This document shows positions 36,077 through 50,675 of a stretch of DNA of 64,000 nt, in pieces. The stretch is taken from positions 5,828,001-5,892,000 of the forward strand of contig OZ020244.1 in the NCBI GenBank assembly GCA_963971285.1. Reading direction: 5' to 3'. How positions within the stretch are numbered: position 1 is the stretch's first letter; the number at the start of each line of letters is the position of its first letter. Both the position numbers and the translations under genes were made by a program. This stretch comes from Astropecten irregularis (lineage: Eukaryota > Echinodermata > Asteroidea > Paxillosida > Astropectinidae). A model generated the notes under the pieces. That model saw nothing but the letters and a program-made list of their open reading frames with translations, did no database searches and was not told the DNA's origin.

Positions 36077-37501
36077 ATGGCGACAGTTATTATTTGTTTT
36101 ATGTAAAACACCGGACTATGAGGAGAGTTACTATATTTGATTTATGTAAAACGCCACAATATGACCACAGTTAATATTTGATTTAGGTAAAACACCGGTA
36201 TATAAGGAGAGATACTATCTGATTCATGTAAAACGCCGCAATATGAACACCGGAATGTAAGGAGAGTTACTACTTGTATCTCATTCATATAAATCACCAA
36301 AATATGACGACAGGTACTATTTTACTCAAGTAAAACACCGGAATATGATGACAGTTACTATTTGTTTTAAGTAAACTTTTGTACTGCAATATGAGGAGAG
36401 TTACTATTCGATTCATGTAAAACACCACAATATGACGACAGCTACTATTTGATTCTTGTAAAACACCACAATATGACGACATTTACTATTTGATTCATGT
36501 AAAGCACCGCAATTTGACTACAGTTACTATTTTATTAATTTAAAAACGACGCAATATGATGACAGTTACTATTTTACTCATGTAACCATCGGAATATGAC
36601 AACAGTTACTATCTGATTCATATAAAACATCAGAATATGATGACAGTTACTCTACTATTAGATTCATGTAAAGCGCCGCAATATGATGACAGTTACTATC
36701 TGATTCGTGTAAGACACCGCAATATGATGGCAGTTACTATTTCATTCATGTAAAACGCCACAATATGATGGCAGTTACTATTTGATTCATGTAAAACGCC
36801 GCAATATGGTGGCAGTTACTATTTGATTCATGTAAAGCACCGCAATTTGACTACAGTTACTATTTTATTAATTTAAAAACGAGGCAATATGATGGCAGTT
36901 ACTATTTTACTCATGTAACCACCGGAATATGACAACAGTTACTATCTGATTCATATAAAACATCAGAATATGATGACAGTTACTGTACTAGTTCATGTAA
37001 AGCGGCCAATATGATGACAGTTACTATTTTATTCATGGAAAACCCCGGAATATGACAACAGTTACTATCTGATTCATATAAAACACCAGAATATGATGAC
37101 AGTTACTGTACTATTTGATTCATGTAAAACGCCGCAATATGGTGGCAGTTACTATTTGATTCATGTAAAGCACCGCAATTTGACTACAGTTACTATTTTA
37201 TTAATTTAAAAACGACGCAATATGATGGCAGTTACTATTTTACTCATGTAACCACCGGAATATGACAACAGTTACTATCTGATTCATATAAAACATCAGA
37301 ATATGATGACAGTTACTGTACTATTTGATTCATGTAAAACACCACAATATGACGACAGCTACTATTCGATTCATGTAAAACACCACAATATGACGACAGC
37401 TACTATTTGATTCATGTAAAACGCCACAATATGAGGACGTTATTTGGTTAATGGAAACACCGCAATGTGACGACGTTGCTATATGATTCATGTAAAACAC
37501 C
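36077..37501 (+). repeat. 41-bp minisatellite array, 1425 bp class
   Basis: Has the 2-bp insertion (TTACTATATTTG) near 36130. Confidence 0.93.
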
Positions 37502-37862
37502 GATGCAAAAGTGTGGGGGAAGATCCGAGTGCGGGGTCCAAGTATCCGAGGGATTCTTCGACCTGACTGCCGCAGGAGGTTCCAGCAGTGGACTTCACCA
37601 ACGACCCCGCCGTGCCACAAGGCCGAGGCCTTCGCACCGAGTGGCACGGGCCGTTTTGGCCGCAGACTCCGAGAAACGGCCACCTCTGAGTAGCGTTGCG
37701 GCAGCGAGAGGTACGCTGTGGCAGACGGCCCAGATTTTGGCTGCGTTAACCACGGCCCTTTTTGGCCACATGGCACATGAGTCCGAGAAACTGCCTCGTG
37801 TAAGGCGGCAGGAAAAGGTCTGCCATGGCGACCGGCGGATGACTCTCGCTCCAAGAGGTAGT
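37502..37862 (+). repeat. GC-rich module 21 (361-bp class, hybrid)
   Basis: The 5' part is 361 class (GGGGGAAGATCC, AGCAGTGGAC). The 3' part is that of module 20 (GGCCACCTCTG, GGCAGGAAAAGG, GGCGGATGAC). The switch lies between 37,589 and 37,682. No equivalent exists in super-repeat A. Confidence 0.9.
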
Positions 37863-39287
37863 ATGGCGACAGTTATTATTTGTTTTATGTAAAACACCGG
37901 ACTATGAGGAGAGTTACTATATTTGATTTATGTAAAACGCCACAATATGACCACAGTTAATATTTGATTTAGGTAAAACACCGGTATATAAGGAGAGATA
38001 CTATCTGATTCATGTAAAACGCCGCAATATGAACACCGGAATGTAAGGAGAGTTACTACTTGTATCTCATTCATATAAATCACCAAAATATGACGACAGG
38101 TACTATTTTACTCAAGTAAAACACCGGAATATGATGACAGTTACTATTTGTTTTAAGTAAACTTTTGTACTGCAATATGAGGAGAGTTACTATTCGATTC
38201 ATGTAAAACACCACAATATGACGACAGCTACTATTTGATTCTTGTAAAACACCACAATATGACGACATTTACTATTTGATTCATGTAAAGCACCGCAATT
38301 TGACTACAGTTACTATTTTATTAATTTAAAAACGACGCAATATGATGACAGTTACTATTTTACTCATGTAACCATCGGAATATGACAACAGTTACTATCT
38401 GATTCATATAAAACATCAGAATATGATGACAGTTACTCTACTATTAGATTCATGTAAAGCGCCGCAATATGATGACAGTTACTATCTGATTCGTGTAAGA
38501 CACCGCAATATGATGGCAGTTACTATTTCATTCATGTAAAACGCCACAATATGATGGCAGTTACTATTTGATTCATGTAAAACGCCGCAATATGGTGGCA
38601 GTTACTATTTGATTCATGTAAAGCACCGCAATTTGACTACAGTTACTATTTTATTAATTTAAAAACGAGGCAATATGATGGCAGTTACTATTTTACTCAT
38701 GTAACCACCGGAATATGACAACAGTTACTATCTGATTCATATAAAACATCAGAATATGATGACAGTTACTGTACTAGTTCATGTAAAGCGGCCAATATGA
38801 TGACAGTTACTATTTTATTCATGGAAAACCCCGGAATATGACAACAGTTACTATCTGATTCATATAAAACACCAGAATATGATGACAGTTACTGTACTAT
38901 TTGATTCATGTAAAACGCCGCAATATGGTGGCAGTTACTATTTGATTCATGTAAAGCACCGCAATTTGACTACAGTTACTATTTTATTAATTTAAAAACG
39001 ACGCAATATGATGGCAGTTACTATTTTACTCATGTAACCACCGGAATATGACAACAGTTACTATCTGATTCATATAAAACATCAGAATATGATGACAGTT
39101 ACTGTACTATTTGATTCATGTAAAACACCACAATATGACGACAGCTACTATTCGATTCATGTAAAACACCACAATATGACGACAGCTACTATTTGATTCA
39201 TGTAAAACGCCACAATATGAGGACGTTATTTGGTTAATGGAAACACCGCAATGTGACGACGTTGCTATATGATTCATGTAAAACACC
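37863..39287 (+). repeat. 41-bp minisatellite array, 1425 bp class
   Basis: Duplicate of 36077-37501 at +1,786, including the 2-bp insertion. Confidence 0.93.
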
Positions 39288-39648
39288 GATGCAAAAGTGT
39301 GGGGGAAGATCCGAGTGCGGGGTCCAAGTATCCGAGGGATTCTTCGACCTGACTGCCGCAGGAGGTTCCAGCAGTGGACTTCACCAACGACCCCGCCGTG
39401 CCACAAGGCCGAGGCCTTCGCACCGAGTGGCACGGGCCGTTTTGGCCGCAGACTCCGAGAAACGGCCGCCTCTGAGTAGCGTTGCGGCAGCGAGAGGTAC
39501 GCTGTGGCAGACGGCCCAGATTTTGGCTGCGTTAACCACGGCCCTTTTTGGCCACATGGCACATGAGTCCGAGAAACTGCCTCGTGTAAGGCGGCAGGGA
39601 AAGGTCTGCCATGGCGACCGGCGGAGGACTCTCGCTCCAAGAGGTAGT
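39288..39648 (+). repeat. GC-rich module 22 (361-bp class)
   Basis: Common form of the 361 class; present in B only as part of the 3,908-bp extra segment. Confidence 0.9.
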
Positions 39649-41409
39649 ATGGCGACAGTTATTATTTGTTTTATGTAAAACACCGGACTATGAGGAGAGT
39701 TACTATTTGATTTATGTAAAACGCCACAATATGACCACAGTTAATATTTGATTTAGGTAAAACACCGGTATATAAGGAGAGATACTATCTGATTCATGTA
39801 AAACGCCGCAATATGAACACCGGAATGTAAGGAGAGTTACTACTTGTATCTCATTCATATAAATCACCAAAATATGACGACAGGTACTATTTTACTCAAG
39901 TAAAACACCGGAATATGATGACAGTTACTATTTGTTTTAAGTAAACTTTTGTACTGCAATATGAGGAGAGTTACTATTTGATTCATGTAAAACACCACAA
40001 TATGACGACAGCTACTATTTGATTCTTGTAAAACACCACAATATGACGACAGTTACTATTTGATTCATGTAAAGCACCGCAATTTGACTGCAGTTACTAT
40101 TTTATTAATTTAAAAACGACGCAATATGATGACAGTTACTATTTTACTCATGTAACCATCGGAATATGACAACAGTTACTATCTGATTCATATAAAACAT
40201 CAGAATATGATGACAGTTACTCTACTATTAGATTCATGTAAAGCGCCGCAATATGATGACAGTTACTCTACTATTAGATTCATGTAAAGCGCCGCAATAT
40301 GATGACAGTTACTATCTGATTCGTGTAAGACACCGCAATATGATGGCAGTTACTATTTGATTCATGTAAAACACCACAATATGACGACATTTACTATTTG
40401 ATTCATGTAAAGCACCGCAATTTGACTACAGTTACTATTTTATTAATTTAAAAACGACGCAATATGATGACAGTTACTATTTTACTCATGTAACCATCGG
40501 AATATGACAACAGTTACTATCTGATTCATATAAAACATCAGAATATGATGACAGTTACTCTACTATTAGATTCATGTAAAGCGCCGCAATATGATGACAG
40601 TTACTATCTGATTCGTGTAAGACACCGCAATATGATGGCAGTTACTATTTCATTCATGTAAAACGCCACAATATGATGGCAGTTACTATTTGATTCATGT
40701 AAAACGCCGCAATATGGTGGCAGTTACTATTTGATTCATGTAAAGCACCGCAATTTGACTACAGTTACTATTTTATTAATTTAAAAACGAGGCAATATGA
40801 TGGCAGTTACTATTTTACTCATGTAACCACCGGAATATGACAACAGTTACTATCTGATTCATATAAAACATCAGAATATGATGACAGTTACTGTACTAGT
40901 TCATGTAAAGCGGCCAATATGATGACAGTTACTATTTTATTCATGGAAAACCCCGGAATATGACAACAGTTACTATCTGATTCATATAAAACACCAGAAT
41001 ATGATGACAGTTACTGTACTATTTGATTCATGTAAAACGCCGCAATATGGTGGCAGTTACTATTTGATTCATGTAAAGCACCGCAATTTGACTACAGTTA
41101 CTATTTTATTAATTTAAAAACGACGCAATATGATGGCAGTTACTATTTTACTCATGTAACCACCGGAATATGACAACAGTTACTATCTGATTCATATAAA
41201 ACATCAGAATATGATGACAGTTACTGTACTATTTGATTCATGTAAAACACCACAATATGACGACAGCTACTATTCGATTCATGTAAAACACCACAATATG
41301 ACGACAGCTACTATTTGATTCATGTAAAACGCCACAATATGAGGACGTTATTTGGTTAATGGAAACACCGCAATGTGACGACGTTGCTATATGATTCATG
41401 TAAAACACC
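39649..41409 (+). repeat. 41-bp minisatellite array, 1761 bp (chimeric)
   Basis: Begins as an 1880-bp class array (TTGACTGCAG, doubled CTCTACTATTAG) and switches between 40,364 and 40,373 to the 1425-bp class (ACGACATTTACT, TATTTCATTCATG, AACGAGGC). The only copy of this length. Confidence 0.93.
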
Positions 41410-41770
41410 GATGCAAAAGTGTGGGGGAAGATCCGAGTGCGGGGTCCAAGTATCCGAGGGATTCTTCGACCTGACTGCCGCAGGAGGTTCCAGCAGTGGA
41501 CTTCACCAACGACCCCGCCGTGCCACAAGGCCGAGGCCTTCGCACCGAGTGGCACGGGCCGTTTTGGCCGCAGACTCCGAGAAACGGCCGCCTCTGAGTA
41601 GCGTTGCGGCAGCGAGAGGTACGCTGTGGCAGACGGCCCAGATTTTGGCTGCGTTAACCACGGCCCTTTTTGGCCACATGGCACATGAGTCCGAGAAACT
41701 GCCTCGTGTAAGGCGGCAGGGAAAGGTCTGCCATGGCGACCGGCGGAGGACTCTCGCTCCAAGAGGTAGT
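41410..41770 (+). repeat. GC-rich module 23 (361-bp class)
   Basis: Equivalent to module 11 at +23,125. Confidence 0.9.
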
Positions 41771-43650
41771 ATGGCGACAGTTATTATTTGTTTTATGTAA
41801 AACACCGGACTATGAGGAGAGTTACTATTTGATTTATGTAAAACGCCACAATATGACCACAGTTAATATTTGATTTAGGTAAAACACCGGTATATAAGGA
41901 GAGATACTATCTGATTCATGTAAAACGCCGCAATATGAACACCGGAATGTAAGGAGAGTTACTACTTGTATCTCATTCATATAAATCACCAAAATATGAC
42001 GACAGGTACTATTTTACTCAAGTAAAACACCGGAATATGATGACAGTTACTATTTGTTTTAAGTAAACTTTTGTACTGCAATATGAGGAGAGTTACTATT
42101 TGATTCATGTAAAACACCACAATATGACGACAGCTACTATTTGATTCTTGTAAAACACCACAATATGACGACAGTTACTATTTGATTCATGTAAAGCACC
42201 GCAATTTGACTGCAGTTACTATTTTATTAATTTAAAAACGACGCAATATGATGACAGTTACTATTTTACTCATGTAACCATCGGAATATGACAACAGTTA
42301 CTATCTGATTCATATAAAACATCAGAATATGATGACAGTTACTCTACTATTAGATTCATGTAAAGCGCCGCAATATGATGACAGTTACTCTACTATTAGA
42401 TTCATGTAAAGCGCCGCAATATGATGACAGTTACTATCTGATTCGTGTAAGACACCGCAATATGATGGCAGTTACTATTTGATTCATGTAAAACGCCACA
42501 ATATGATGGCAGTTACTATTTGATTCATGTAAAACGCCGCAATATGGTGGCAGTTACTATTTGATTGATGTAAAGCACCGCAATTTGACTACAGTTACTA
42601 TTTTATTAATTTAAAAACGACGCAATATGATGGCAGTTACTATTTTACTCATGTAACCACCGGAATATGACAACAGTTACTATCTGATTCATATAAAACA
42701 TCAGAATATGATGACAGTTACTGTACTAGTTCATGTAAAGCGGCCAATATGATGACAGTTACTATTTTATTCATGGAAAACCCCGGAATATGACAACAGT
42801 TACTATCTGATTCATATAAAACATCAGAATATGATGACAGTTACTCTACTATTAGATTCATGTAAAGCGCCGCAATATGATGACAGTTACTATCTGATTC
42901 GTGTAAGACACCGCAATATGGTGGCAGTTACTATTTGATTCATGTAAAACGCCACAATATGATGGCAGTTACTATTTGATTCATGTAAAACGCCGCAATA
43001 TGGTGGCAGTTACTATTTGATTCATGTAAAGCACCGCAATTTGACTACAGTTACTATTTTATTAATTTAAAAACGACGCAATATGATGGCGGTTACTATT
43101 TTACTCATGTAAACACCGGAATATGACAACAGTTACTATCTGATTCATATAAAACATCAGAATATGATGACAGTTACTGTACTATTTGATTCATGTAAAA
43201 CGCCACAATATGACGACAGCTACTATTGATTCATGTAAAACACCACAATATGACGACAGCTACTATTCGATTCATGTAAAACACCACAATATGACGACAG
43301 CTACTATTTGATTCATGTAAAACACCGCAATAAAAACGACAGCTACTATTTGATTCATGTAAAACACCACAATATGACGACAGCTACTATTCGATTCATG
43401 TAAAACACCACAATATGACGACAGCTACTATTTGATTCATGTAAAACACCGCAATAAAAACGACAGCTACTATTTGATTCATGTAAAACACCACAATATG
43501 ACGACAGCTACTATTCGATTCATGTAAAACACCACAATATGACGACAGCTACTATTTGATTCATGTAAAACGCCACAATATGAGGACGTTATTTGGTTAA
43601 TGGAAACACCGCAATGTGACGACGTTGCTATATGATTCATGTAAAACACC
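41771..43650 (+). repeat. 41-bp minisatellite array, 1880 bp class
   Basis: Equivalent to 18646-20525, with GATTGATG near 42565. Confidence 0.93.
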
Positions 43651-44011
43651 GATGCAAAAGTGTGGGGGAAGATCCGAGTGCGGGGTCCAAGTATCCGAGG
43701 GATTCTTCGACCTGACTGCCGCAGGAGGTTCCAGCAGTGGACTTCACCAACGACCCCGCCGTGCCACAAGGCCGAGGCCTTCGCACCGAGTGGCACGGGC
43801 CGTTTTGGCCGCAGACTCCGAGAAACGGCCGCCTCTGAGTAGCGTTGCGGCAGCGAGAGGTACGCTGTGGCAGACGGCCCAGATTTTGGCTGCGTTAACC
43901 ACGGCCCTTTTTGGCCACATGGCACATGAGTCCGAGAAACTGCCTCGTGTAAGGCGACAGGGAAAGGTCTGCCATGGCGACCGGCGGAGGACTCTCGCTC
44001 CAAGAGGTAGT
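43651..44011 (+). repeat. GC-rich module 24 (361-bp class)
   Basis: Carries AAGGCGACAGG. Confidence 0.9.
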
Positions 44012-45434
44012 ATGGCGACAGTTATTATTTGTTTTATGTAAAACACCGGACTATGAGGAGAGTTACTATTTGATTTATGTAAAACGCCACAATATGACCA
44101 CAGTTAATATTTGATTTAGGTAAAACACCGGTATATAAGGAGAGATACTATCTGATTCATGTAAAACGCCGCAATATGAACACCGGAATGTAAGGAGAGT
44201 TACTACTTGTATCTCATTCATATAAATCACCAAAATATGACGACAGGTACTATTTTACTCAAGTAAAACACCGGAATATGATGACAGTTACTATTTGTTT
44301 TAAGTAAACTTTTGTACTGCAATATGAGGAGAGTTACTATTCGATTCATGTAAAACACCACAATATGACGACAGCTACTATTTGATTCTTGTAAAACACC
44401 ACAATATGACGACATTTACTATTTGATTCATGTAAAGCACCGCAATTTGACTACAGTTACTATTTTATTAATTTAAAAACGACGCAATATGATGACAGTT
44501 ACTATTTTACTCATGTAACCATCGGAATATGACAACAGTTACTATCTGATTCATATAAAACATCAGAATATGATGACAGTTACTCTACTATTAGATTCAT
44601 GTAAAGCGCCGCAATATGATGACAGTTACTATCTGATTCGTGTAAGACACCGCAATATGATGGCAGTTACTATTTCATTCATGTAAAACGCCACAATATG
44701 ATGGCAGTTACTATTTGATTCATGTAAAACGCCGCAATATGGTGGCAGTTACTATTTGATTCATGTAAAGCACCGCAATTTGACTACAGTTACTATTTTA
44801 TTAATTTAAAAACGAGGCAATATGATGGCAGTTACTATTTTACTCATGTAACCACCGGAATATGACAACAGTTACTATCTGATTCATATAAAACATCAGA
44901 ATATGATGACAGTTACTGTACTAGTTCATGTAAAGCGGCCAATATGATGACAGTTACTATTTTATTCATGGAAAACCCCGGAATATGACAACAGTTACTA
45001 TCTGATTCATATAAAACACCAGAATATGATGACAGTTACTGTACTATTTGATTCATGTAAAACGCCGCAATATGGTGGCAGTTACTATTTGATTCATGTA
45101 AAGCACCGCAATTTGACTACAGTTACTATTTTATTAATTTAAAAACGACGCAATATGATGGCAGTTACTATTTTACTCATGTAACCACCGGAATATGACA
45201 ACAGTTACTATCTGATTCATATAAAACATCAGAATATGATGACAGTTACTGTACTATTTGATTCATGTAAAACACCACAATATGACGACAGCTACTATTC
45301 GATTCATGTAAAACACCACAATATGACGACAGCTACTATTTGATTCATGTAAAACGCCACAATATGAGGACGTTATTTGGTTAATGGAAACACCGCAATG
45401 TGACGACGTTGCTATATGATTCATGTAAAACACC
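44012..45434 (+). repeat. 41-bp minisatellite array, 1423 bp class
   Basis: Equivalent to 20887-22309; no 2-bp insertion. Confidence 0.93.
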
Positions 45435-45795
45435 GATGCAAAAGTGTGGGGGAAGATCCGAGTGCGGGGTCCAAGTATCCGAGGGATTCTTCGAACTGAC
45501 TGCCGCAGGAGGTTCCAGCAGTGGACTTCACCAACGACCCCGCCGTGCCACAAGGCCGAGGCCTTCGCACCGAGTGGCACGGGCCGTTTTGGCCGCAGAC
45601 TCCGAGAAACGGCCGCCTCTGAGTAGCGTTGCGGCAGCGAGAGGTACGCTGTGGCAGACGGCCCAGATTTTGGCTGCGTTAACCACGGCCCTTTTTGGCC
45701 ACATGGCACATGAGTCCGAGAAACTGCCTCGTGTAAGGCGGCAGGGAAAGGTCTGCCATGGCGACCGGCGGAGGACTCTCGCTCCAAGAGGTAGT
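45435..45795 (+). repeat. GC-rich module 25 (361-bp class)
   Basis: Carries TTCGAACTGACTG. Confidence 0.9.
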
Positions 45796-47675
45796 ATGGC
45801 GACAGTTATTATTTGTTTTATGTAAAACACCGGACTATGAGGAGAGTTACTATTTGATTTATGTAAAACGCCACAATATGACCACAGTTAATATTTGATT
45901 TAGGTAAAACACCGGTATATAAGGAGAGATACTATCTGATTCATGTAAAACGCCGCAATATGAACACCGGAATGTAAGGAGAGTTACTACTTGTATCTCA
46001 TTCATATAAATCACCAAAATATGACGACAGGTACTATTTTACTCAAGTAAAACACCGGAATATGATGACAGTTACTATTTGTTTTAAGTAAACTTTTGTA
46101 CTGCAATATGAGGAGAGTTACTATTTGATTCATGTAAAACACCACAATATGACGACAGCTACTATTTGATTCTTGTAAAACACCACAATATGACGACAGT
46201 TACTATTTGATTCATGTAAAGCACCGCAATTTGACTGCAGTTACTATTTTATTAATTTAAAAACGACGCAATATGATGACAGTTACTATTTTACTCATGT
46301 AACCATCGGAATATGACAACAGTTACTATCTGATTCATATAAAACATCAGAATATGATGACAGTTACTCTACTATTAGATTCATGTAAAGCGCCGCAATA
46401 TGATGACAGTTACTCTACTATTAGATTCATGTAAAGCGCCGCAATATGATGACAGTTACTATCTGATTCGTGTAAGACACCGCAATATGATGGCAGTTAC
46501 TATTTGATTCATGTAAAACGCCACAATATGATGGCAGTTACTATTTGATTCATGTAAAACGCCGCAATATGGTGGCAGTTACTATTTGATTGATGTAAAG
46601 CACCGCAATTTGACTACAGTTACTATTTTATTAATTTAAAAACGACGCAATATGATGGCAGTTACTATTTTACTCATGTAACCACCGGAATATGACAACA
46701 GTTACTATCTGATTCATATAAAACATCAGAATATGATGACAGTTACTGTACTAGTTCATGTAAAGCGGCCAATATGATGACAGTTACTATTTTATTCATG
46801 GAAAACCCCGGAATATGACAACAGTTACTATCTGATTCATATAAAACATCAGAATATGATGACAGTTACTCTACTATTAGATTCATGTAAAGCGCCGCAA
46901 TATGATGACAGTTACTATCTGATTCGTGTAAGACACCGCAATATGGTGGCAGTTACTATTTGATTCATGTAAAACGCCACAATATGATGGCAGTTACTAT
47001 TTGATTCATGTAAAACGCCGCAATATGGTGGCAGTTACTATTTGATTCATGTAAAGCACCGCAATTTGACTACAGTTACTATTTTATTAATTTAAAAACG
47101 ACGCAATATGATGGCGGTTACTATTTTACTCATGTAAACACCGGAATATGACAACAGTTACTATCTGATTCATATAAAACATCAGAATATGATGACAGTT
47201 ACTGTACTATTTGATTCATGTAAAACGCCACAATATGACGACAGCTACTATTGATTCATGTAAAACACCACAATATGACGACAGCTACTATTCGATTCAT
47301 GTAAAACACCACAATATGACGACAGCTACTATTTGATTCATGTAAAACACCGCAATAAAAACGACAGCTACTATTTGATTCATGTAAAACACCACAATAT
47401 GACGACAGCTACTATTCGATTCATGTAAAACACCACAATATGACGACAGCTTCTATTTGATTCATGTAAAACACCGCAATAAAAACGACAGCTACTATTT
47501 GATTCATGTAAAACACCACAATATGACGACAGCTACTATTCGATTCATGTAAAACACCACAATATGACGACAGCTACTATTTGATTCATGTAAAACGCCA
47601 CAATATGAGGACGTTATTTGGTTAATGGAAACACCGCAATGTGACGACGTTGCTATATGATTCATGTAAAACACC
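45796..47675 (+). repeat. 41-bp minisatellite array, 1880 bp class
   Basis: Equivalent to 22671-24550, including ACAGCTTCTATTTG near 47450. Confidence 0.93.
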
Positions 47676-48035
47676 GATGCAAAAGTGTGGGGGAGATCCG
47701 AGTGCGGGGTCCAAGTATCCGAGGGATTCTTCGACCTGACTGCCGCAGGAGGTTCCAGCAGTGGACTTCACCAACGACCCCGCCGTGCCACAAGGCCGAG
47801 GCCTTCGCACCGAGTGGCACGGGCCGTTTTGGCCGCAGACTCCGAGAAACGGCCGCCTCTGAGTAGCGTTGCGGCAGCGAGAGGTACGCTGTGGCAGACG
47901 GCCCAGATTTTGGCTGCGTTAACCACGGCCCTTTTTGGCCACATGGCACATGAGTCCGAGAAACTGCCTCGTGTAAGGCGGCAGGGAAAGGTCTGCCATG
48001 GCGACCGGCGGAGGACTCTCGCTCCAAGAGGTAGT
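47676..48035 (+). repeat. GC-rich module 26 (360-bp class, mosaic)
   Basis: 360-class start with GGCCGCCTCTG, as module 14. Confidence 0.9.
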
Positions 48036-49505
48036 ATGGCGACAGTTATTATTTGTTTTATGTAAAACACCGGACTATGAGGAGAGTTACTATTTGATTT
48101 ATGTAAAACGCCACAATATGACCACAGTTAATATTTGATTTAGGTAAAACACCGGTATATAAGGAGAGATACTATCTGATTCATGTAAAACGCCGCAATA
48201 TGAACACCGGAATGTAAGGAGAGTTACTACTTGTATCTCATTCAAATAAATCACCAAAATATGACGACAGGTACTATTTTACTCAAGTAAAACACCGGAA
48301 TATGATGACAGTTACTATTTGTTTTAAGTAAACTTTTGTACTGCAATATGAGGAGAGTTACTATTCGATTCATGTAAAACACCACAATATGACGACAGCT
48401 ACTATTTGATTCTTGTAAAACACCACAATATGACGACATTTACTATTTGATTCATGTAAAGCACCGCAATTTGACTACAGTTACTATTTTATTAATTTAA
48501 AAACGACGCAATATGATGACAGTTACTATTTTACTCATGTAACCATCGGAATATGACAACAGTTACTATCTGATTCATATAAAACATCAGAATATGATGA
48601 CAGTTACTCTACTATTAGATTCATGTAAAGCGCCGCAATATGATGACAGTTACTATCTGATTCGTGTAAGACACCGCAATATGATGGCAGTTACTATTTG
48701 ATTCATGTAAAACGCCACAATATGATGGCAGTTACTATTTGATTCATGTAAAACGCCGCAATATGGTGGCAGTTACTATTTGATTCATGTAAAGTACCGC
48801 AATTTGACTACAGTTACTATTTTATTAATTTAAAAACGACGCAATATGATGGCAGTTACTATTTTACTCATGTAACCACCGGAATATGACAACAGTTACT
48901 ATCTGATTCATATAAAACATCAGAATATGATGACAGTTACTGTACTAGTTCATGTAAAGCGGCCAATATGATGACAGTTACTATTTTATTCATGGAAAAC
49001 CCCGGAATATGACAACAGTTACTATCTGATTCATATAAAACACCAGAATATGATGACAGTTACTGTACTATTTGATTCATGTAAAACGCCGCAATATGGT
49101 GGCAGTTACTATTTGATTCATGTAAAGCACCGCAATTTGACTACAGTTACTATTTTATTAATTTAAAAACGACGCAATATGATGGCAGTTACTATTTTAC
49201 TCATGTAACCACCGGAATATGACAACAGTTACTATCTGATTCATATAAAACATCAGAATATGATGACAGTTACTGTACTAGTTCATGTAAAGCGGCCAAT
49301 ATGATGACAGTTACTATTTTATTCATGGAAAACCCCGGAATATGACAACAGTTACTATCTGATTCATATAAAACACCAGAATATGATGACAGTTACTGTA
49401 CTATTTGATTCATGTAAAACGCCACAATATGATGGCAGTTACTATTTGATTCATGTAAAACGCCACAATATGATGACAGTTACTATTTTATTCATGGAAA
49501 ACACT
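48036..49505 (+). repeat. 41-bp minisatellite array, 1470 bp class
   Basis: Third copy of the class that leads into a type I composite. Confidence 0.93.
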
Positions 49506-49640
49506 GATGCAAAAAGGGGGAAAAATCCGAGTGCGGGGTCCGAGGGTTTCTTACACCCGACGGTCGCAGAGGGGTAAAGCAGTGGGGTCAAGGACCCGCC
49601 GTGCCGCACGACCGAGGCCTTCGCAGCGAATTTTTTTTTT
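49506..49640 (+). repeat. Truncated GC module with T10 end
   Basis: T run at 49631-49640. Confidence 0.8.
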
Positions 49641-50031
49641 AAATCTTTAAGTATACGCCGTAACTTGAACATTTCCAATTAGGAAATTTAACAGGTATAA
49701 AAAACACTCACACATAGAATCACGGAGACAGGCTTAATATTAAACTGTTCCTCCTGACATTTCAAACGAGAAATAAAAAGATGCAAAAGTTAAGCAGACC
49801 GTCAGGTGTTCAGGGGCACGCGATTTACCGGGATACTTTCAACCAGCTTACCGGCTCCCATATAGTACCCATAGGCTTACTGGCAAGCCGACTACTGCAT
49901 ATCCTCCCCACCATTGAGACCTTAGCCTGACATGCAAAGCTCTGAAGGACTAAGAGGGAGAAACAAGGCGGCCCCTGGACCATCGCGGTGCCAGGGTCCG
50001 CACATGCCATGTTCCATTCATTATCAGAGAG

Positions 50032-50110
50032 TCAGGATCGGAGAATCGAACCCAGGCTGCCGGAAGTCTGAGCGGTGGTACCATCGCTTATCCCACCGAG
50101 CCAGAAGCGT
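50032..50110 (-). pseudogene. tRNA-like element 1 (degenerate)
   Basis: Fifth copy. Confidence 0.5.
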
Positions 50111-50186
50111 TGGTGACAACCCGGCAGTTTCTAAAACTATTTATACCAGACAATTGACAGGAGAAAAACATTAAACAAAATTACTG

Positions 50187-50258
50187 AGAGCACATCGGGG
50201 CTCGAACCCGGGCCAAGTAATTCAAAGTCCCTTTCCCTAACCACTCGGCCACATCACA
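50187..50258 (-). pseudogene. tRNA-Ser/Leu-like element (type I)
   Basis: Type I form. Confidence 0.6.
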
Positions 50259-50514
50259 TGTATTGACGGTGTCATGGAATGTAGCAATGAAGTGATTGTC
50301 GATACCCTATTGGCTTAAAATCACTCGAGCGTGTTATGAACTGTCTCCGTAGTCATGTATAACCCGCTATGGAATCACCTAATCCAAGTCCTAATCCAAG
50401 ACTTTGTAGCAACATTTTCAAAACTTTAGGGCAAAGTGCTTGCCACCTGGTCTTGCCAGAGGTCACGGAGACGTCTCTCCTTGGTGAGAGCGTAAGCCAT
50501 TTTATGTTGGAGAC

Positions 50515-50535
50515 GTCTCCGCCATTGGCGGAGAC
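50515..50535. other. Leader hairpin (type I leader)
   Basis: Arms unchanged. Confidence 0.75.
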
Positions 50536-50675
50536 ACTTCCCCGACACTCATTACATTCACCAATATTGAACAGACACTTCTTATACAAGTATTTTCTAA
50601 GCCCTGTGTGGGATGTCTTTAAAAACAATAGATGCCGAACCCGGTAACCAGAGTTTAGACTTTCACATAGAAACT

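Larger units (their letters stand above)
27227..50351 (+). repeat. Super-repeat B (23,125 bp)
   Basis: It has the same module order as super-repeat A but is 3,949 bp longer. The difference is fully accounted for: 41 bp missing in A (after 14,316) and 3,908 bp extra in B, made of a 1786-bp unit ([361]+1425) and a 2122-bp unit ([361]+1761). The extra units carry hybrid variant patterns, as expected from unequal crossing-over. Confidence 0.9.
49506..50675 (+). repeat. Composite non-satellite segment, type I
   Basis: Matches 26381-27550 at +23,125, including AAGTATACGCC. Confidence 0.75.
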
